Of a stretch of DNA of 64,000 nucleotides, positions 59,354 through 64,000 are shown in pieces; within the stretch, counting starts at the first letter, position 1; every line of letters starts with the position of its first letter. The DNA is from Vigna angularis (taxonomy: Eukaryota > Streptophyta > Magnoliopsida > Fabales > Fabaceae). The stretch is taken from contig NC_068971.1 of assembly GCF_016808095.1 (NCBI RefSeq), positions 14,396,501 through 14,460,500 on the forward strand, written 5' to 3'. The notes under the pieces were generated by a model. It was given only the letters and a program-made list of their open reading frames with translations. It searched no databases and was not told the origin of the DNA. A program made the position numbers and the translations under genes.

Positions 59354-62300
59354 TCAAGCTGGAGCATACAAATTGTATGTACCAAGCTTGGAACAAATAA
59401 ACTCAATCCGAGGTCCCCTTAACGACTTAGTCAACACATCTGCGAGTTGGTCATTTGATCCAACAAACTCAGTACATATTTCTTTTGACAATAATTTTTC
59501 CCGAACAAAATGACAATCAATTTCTATATGTTTGGTTCTCTCGTGAAACACTATATTTGATGCAATGTGAAGAGCAACTTGGTTATCACAATACATCTTC
59601 ATACTTTGGATGCCACAGAAGTTAAGCTCTTGAAGGAACTGCTTCACCCATATAAGTTCACATGTTAATGAAGCCATTGCCCTATATTCAGCCTCAGCTG
59701 TTGATCGAGCCACTACATTTTGTTTCTTACTTTTCCGTGAGATAATGTTTCCTCCAAGGAAAACACAATATCCAGTAGTAGATCATCTATCAATAGGAGA
59801 ACCTACCCAATCAGCATCACAATATCCTGATACCTGAAGGCTTCCTTTTTCTTCATATAACAGCCCTTGCCTGGGAGCCTTTTTCACATACCTTAGAATG
59901 CGAATGATAGCATTCCAATGGCCAACACATGGAGCTTGCATAAACTGACTAACCACTCCAACTACAAAAGATAGATCCGACCTTGTAATAGTGAGATAGA
60001 TTAGTTTTCCAACTAGCCTCCTATATCTCTCCGGGTCGGAGAATAATTCACCTTCTTCTGTTGTTAATTTTTGATTTGGATCCATAGGGCTATCAACCGG
60101 TCTACAATCAATCATGCATGTTTCTTGCAAAATATCCAGAGCATACTTCCTTTGGGAGATTACAACTCCATCTTTTGACTGAGCTACTTCAATGCCTAGG
60201 AAGTATTTGAGGCTCCCAAGATCCTTGGTTTGGAAATGTCTACACAAGTACTCCTTCAATTGAGATATTCCAGCAGTATCATTTCCTGTAATAACTATAT
60301 CATCAACATATACTATCAAGTAAACACATTTCCCAGGAGACGAATGATAATAAAAGACTGAATGATCTGCTTCACTGCGTTTTAGTCCAAATTTTTGAAC
60401 AATGGAGCTAAACTTTCTAAACCAAGCATGTGGTGATTGCTTGAGCCCATATAGAGATCGGTTCAATTTACAAACCATACCAGACTCCCCTTGAGCAACA
60501 AACCCTGGAGGTTGCTCCATATAAACTTCTTCCTCAAGATCACCATGGAGAAAAGCATTTTTGATATCCAACTGATGAAGTGGCCAATGATGAATGGCTG
60601 CCATTGCAAAGAACAATCGAATGGTAGTCATCTTTGCCACGGGAGAAAATGTGTCACAATAATCAAGACCACAAACCTGAGTGTACCCTTTTGCAACCAG
60701 CCGGGCTTTGAGCCTATCAATGTCACCATTAGGGCCGACTTTGATTGCATATACCCATCGACAACCAACAACCTTTTCGCCCGGGGGAAGTGGCGCAAGC
60801 TCCCAAGTATGATTGTGGTCAAGAGCCTGTATTTCTTCAATCATGACTTGTTGCCATCCAGGATGATCAAGTGCTTCTTTCACATTTTTAGGAATAACCA
60901 CAGGAGATACTGAGGATAAAAGGGAATAAAAGGAGGGCGACACTCTATGATAACTAAGAAAATTATAAATGGGATGAGGGTTTCGAGTGGAACGAGTACC
61001 TTTTCTGAGAGCAATGGGCCAACCAGAATCATCTTCACCAGGAGGCGTGACAGGAGATGGTGACGGAGAAGAATATGAAGAAGGAGATCCACCATTTTTT
61101 GGAAGAGGATTACTCACCGGGGTACTGTTTCGAAGGATATCAATATGTAGAGAGGAAGGTTCGGGAGGACCTTGGGCATGACTTGGATTGACTAAGGCAT
61201 TGGAGATATTAGACTCAACCACTGGAAGAGGAAGGACCTGGTGGAGGATATGAACATCTTGAACAGAGGGAGAGAAGAAAGGTGTATGTTCAAAGAAGGT
61301 AACATCGGCAAACATGTAGTACTTTTTGGTTTCAGGAGAGTAACACCGGTACCCTTTTTGAAGCCGAGAATAGCCCAAAAAGACACATTTGATCACACGA
61401 GCAGAGAGCTTGTCGAGCCCCGGAGACATGTCGTGAACAAAACAAACACAACCAAAGACTCGAGGAGAGGTGTGAAAGAGAGGATCATTGGGAAAGAGAA
61501 TGGAGAAAAGGACTTTATTATTGAGAGAGGAGGAAGGCATCATATTAATAAGAAAACATGCAGTTAAGATGGCATCCCCCCAATGATGAACAGGAATATT
61601 AGCACCAAGCAAAAGGGTACGAGCCGTTTCAACCAAGTGTCTATTTTTTTCTTTCGGCTATACCATTTTGCTGGGGTGTATGAGGACAAGTGGACTGATG
61701 CAAAATACCATGGGAGCTAAGAAGTGAAGAAAAAGTTGATGAGAAATACTCTTTAACATTATCACTTCTTAAGACTTTAATTACGTGACCAAATTGGTTC
61801 TTGATTTCATTCAAAAAAGATGTGAAAATAGGTAACAATTCAGAGCGATCTTTCATTAGATAAACCCAAGTACATCTAGAATACTCATAAATAAAAGTAA
61901 CAAAATACCTAAAACCAAAAGAAGAGACGCGACTAGGTCCCCAAACATCAGAATGAATAATAGAGAAACTAGAAGTACACATTGATTGAGACCTTTTAGG
62001 AAAGACAGATCTAACATGTTTTCCTAGTTGACATGACTCAAATTCTAAAGTCTGAAGACCACTAAGTTCAGGACACATCTTTTTTAACTTTGACAAGTGA
62101 GGATGGCCAAACTGATCATGTAACACTTTAGGGGGAAGAGCTGCAACACAAGATACCCGTGGACGAGATCCAAAATGGTATAAACCTCCAGCTTCATATC
62201 CTTCTCCAATCTGTCTCCCCGAGCCACGCTCCTGTATAACAAAAGATTTTGAATCGAAAGTTATTGAACAAGGTAACATTTTGGTTAACTGACTTAGGGA

Positions 62301-62378
62301 AATTAAATTGAATGGACAGTTAGGGACAAAAAGAACAAATTTCAGAGTTAGAGAGGGAGACAGGGAGACTTGACCGAC
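59354..62378 (-). pseudogene. Copia pol: integrase, reverse transcriptase and RNase H
   Basis: Integrase (62279-61530): HDQFGHPHLSKLKKMCPEL, then core acidic residues in IIHSDVWGPSR, VLRSDNVKEYF and QNGIAERKK. RT (about 60870-60000): WRWVYAIKVGPNGDIDRLKA-type start, QLDIKNAFLHGDLEEEVYM, LYGLKQSPHAWF and catalytic LIVYVDDIVITGND near 60300. RNase H: GYCDADWVGSPID, STAEAEYRAMASL and NDQLADVLTKSLRG, ending at 59354. Lesions: a 7-A run at 61644-61650 shifts the frame in AERK(N)RHLVETARTLL; TGA at 59783-59785 replaces Arg in the SPIDR-STTGYC block; a stop at 62379-62381 lies at the gag-pol boundary. Otherwise the domains are full length. Confidence 0.88.
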
Positions 62379-63446
62379 TCACTTTGAACAAGTTTTAGAG
62401 CCATTTGCAAGGGTAATAAAATGGGGTTTTTCTTGGAGGGAAAGGGTTGAGAACAATGAGGTATTACCAGAAATGTGATCAGAATCACCCGAGTCAATTA
62501 CCCATGAATTTAGACCTTCCATGGATTGAGAAATGCAAGTTGTGGACGTACTTGGGGACTGAGATGATTGCGCCAAACTGTTAGACTTTAATCGCAGATA
62601 CTCTTGATATTCTTCCTCAGTGAACTTGGAGTTGGAAGTGGAAGTTTCAGCCTTAGAGATATTGGCGGTTTTTGAAGGAAAGCCATGCAAGGAGTAGTAG
62701 TTTTCTTGGGTATGACCCACTCTCTTACAGTAAAAGCACTGTGGACGTCCTCGACCTCCACGTCCTCCTCCTCTAGTGTCACGTCCTCATCTTCCTCGCA
62801 TGGGAACCATGACAGATGGTTCCATTGTTTCATGAGCTTCCTGAGACTGAGACACCGGAACACGAAGAAGACGTGTGGTCAAGGCTTCCAAGGAAGGGAC
62901 CTCATGACTTGTCAGAAGTTGATCTCTAATGTGATTCAAATCTGGATGCAAAGCACAGAGGATCATCACCATATAATACTTGTCAAGCTTCTTTTTGATA
63001 TCTTCCGAAGATTCCACTTCCAAGAACATTCTCAATTCTTCCACAGCTGCTTGGGTTTTAGTCATGAAGGAGACCATATCATGGTCTGTCATTTTGAGAC
63101 AGGCGAGCTTGTTTGCGGTAGCATAGAGACGTTGAATATCATTAGCATAAATGCTTTGAGCTTTCTTCCAAAAAGTGTAACATGTCTTGAACGCTCTCAG
63201 AGATATCAAAAGCCGTGGTTCCACAGATTGCCACAATAGGGCACACAATTGGAAATAAGCTTGTTTCCATTGTTCAGCTCTGTTAGAAGGAACTTGGCTC
63301 TCATCCTGCTCAAGGTGGTCATAATGTCCTTGACCAAGGAACCACATTTCCACAGCAGCAGACCAACACAGATAATTCTTTCCATTTAGCTTTTCAGAAG
63401 TGATTGAGGGACTTCCAGAGAAAGAAAGAGCACTTCCAGACGCCAT
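62379..63446 (-). pseudogene. Copia gag and protease
   Basis: From ATG 63446: MASGSALSFSGSPSITSEKL, NGKNYLCWSAAVEMWFLGQG, a UBN2-type domain with FWKKAQSIYANDIQRLYATA, and LLRVPVSQSQEAH. A TGA at 62787-62789 interrupts the Arg/Gly-rich RNA-binding stretch. Beyond it, in the same frame, a zinc knuckle CFYCKRVGHTQENYYSLHG (the last knuckle Cys is Tyr) is followed by the protease motif WVIDSGDSDHISG. The protease site is DSGD where DSGA is usual. The frame stops at 62379-62381 after GSKTCSK. Confidence 0.82.
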
Positions 63447-64000
63447 TCTTTGATAAAAACAGGAAAAGGAACCAGAAAAACCGTGAAGAACCAGAAAACC
63501 CTAGAGGGTTTCTTAGGGTTTTCTTAAAGGGGAGCTTCTGGACACACCAAAGTAAGATTTTGAGGGTCAGAACGGACAGAGGAGCAGAGGGCGACAGCTA
63601 TGGAGGTGGCGCGGCGACTTTCCGGTGAGCAGAGGGCAGCGCGTGGACAGCACGCGCCTGTTCGCAGCGCACAAAGAGGCTGCGCGTGGCGGAGCGTGGA
63701 GGAGAATCAGGCGAACCCACCGGTGGGGTTGGCTGTCGCGTGAAGAGGCGAACCAGATTCAGTGGTCGCCGGACGGAACAGTGACGGCGGCCGGCGGCCG
63801 GCGGCGGACGATGGCAGACGACAGCGAACGGCGGTGGACAGCAGCGGACAGATGTGAGATGGTGGACAACCAAGTTCAAGAACTTCAAACTACAGTTGAC
63901 AACAGCAGATAATGGCGAGACAGCCGCGGACAACGGCGAACGACACCGGACAGGTGCAAACAGCAGTGACAGTGCTGGTGGACAACTCAGGACAGAAACC
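63447..64000 (-). other. 5' leader of the right-hand copia element
   Basis: GC-rich sequence upstream of gag on the minus strand (63590-63990), including CCGTC/GCCGCC words. It lies where the untranslated leader between primer-binding site and gag should be. ORFs here on both strands are Arg/Pro-rich and I do not support them. Confidence 0.5.

Larger units (their letters stand above)
59077..64000 (-). mobile_element. Ty1/copia retrotransposon, nearly intact coding region, 5' LTR outside the window
   Basis: On the minus strand: leader (64000-63447), gag (63446-62379), integrase, RT and RNase H to 59354, polypurine tract CTTGAGGGGGAG at 59347-59358, then a short LTR starting TGTTAG at 59346. 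Coding is continuous except for single stops near 62787, 62379 and 59783 and one extra A near 61644. The 5' LTR and primer-binding site must lie right of base 64000. Confidence 0.85.

Noticed and set aside
63404..63933. ORFs of 74-111 codons near the right edge
   Set aside because: They lie in the GC-rich untranslated leader of the copia element, overlap each other on both strands and show no domain.

Overview
The window looks like a repeat-rich piece of a legume nuclear genome. Phaseoleae, probably Vigna or Phaseolus, is my inference: spliced plant genes with GT-AG introns, AT-rich intergenic DNA, and Sirevirus-like copia and CACTA families of legume type. Two ordinary host genes can be supported. 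At the left edge, on the minus strand, are the first four exons of a SIEL/Integrator-subunit-4 HEAT-repeat gene (1101-3816, running off the window). At 53396-55650, on the plus strand, is a complete two-exon MIF/D-dopachrome-tautomerase-like gene of the MDL3 type, whose protein ends in SKM, a peroxisomal-targeting-like tripeptide. Everything else recognisable is transposable-element sequence, mostly broken and often nested or chimeric.

Left third (1-24 kb). SIEL exons and introns; then a 3,758-bp CACTA-type element (4129-7886, TTA target duplication) carrying the C-terminal third of a GH81 endo-1,3-beta-glucanase; then a decayed MAIN/plant-mobile-domain-like gene split by a complete but dead copia element (8842-13168). 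Further right is an internally deleted Ty3/gypsy element on the minus strand (about 15.6-19.1 kb) with one 1.4-kb LTR, a retropepsin fragment and an unusual set of nine hairpin-forming repeats. The 3' end of a Sirevirus-like copia element follows (19.2-21.9 kb), then AT-rich DNA and a (TA)54 microsatellite.

Middle (24-50 kb). A degenerate CACTA relative (26.3-27.8 kb); a two-LTR Sirevirus-like element on the minus strand (28.5-34.1 kb) that kept gag, a protease piece and an env-like ORF but lost integrase, RT and RNase H; a 305-bp Mutator-type MITE with a perfect 9-bp target duplication; a hAT transposase scrap; then three head-to-tail LTR-PBS-gag units of one Sirevirus family (37.0-44.9 kb) with no pol between them. 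The last is cut by a gypsy LTR, which is fused to a chromovirus-type protease/RT fragment containing a 32-base G run. A separate gypsy gag (48.7-49.7 kb) follows.

Right (50-64 kb). A GC-rich-core nonautonomous CACTA element (50182-51706, AAA target duplication); the MDL3-like gene; a CACTA end beside an exon series for a Ulp1-like C48 protease (56.2-58.0 kb); and a nearly intact copia element on the minus strand (59.1 kb to the edge) with only a few inactivating lesions. I found no CRISPR, rRNA or tRNA gene. The strongest unusual signals are the GH81-carrying CACTA element, the covarying hairpin repeats, the tandem LTR-gag array, and the loss of zinc-knuckle cysteines in all Sirevirus gag copies that reach the knuckle.
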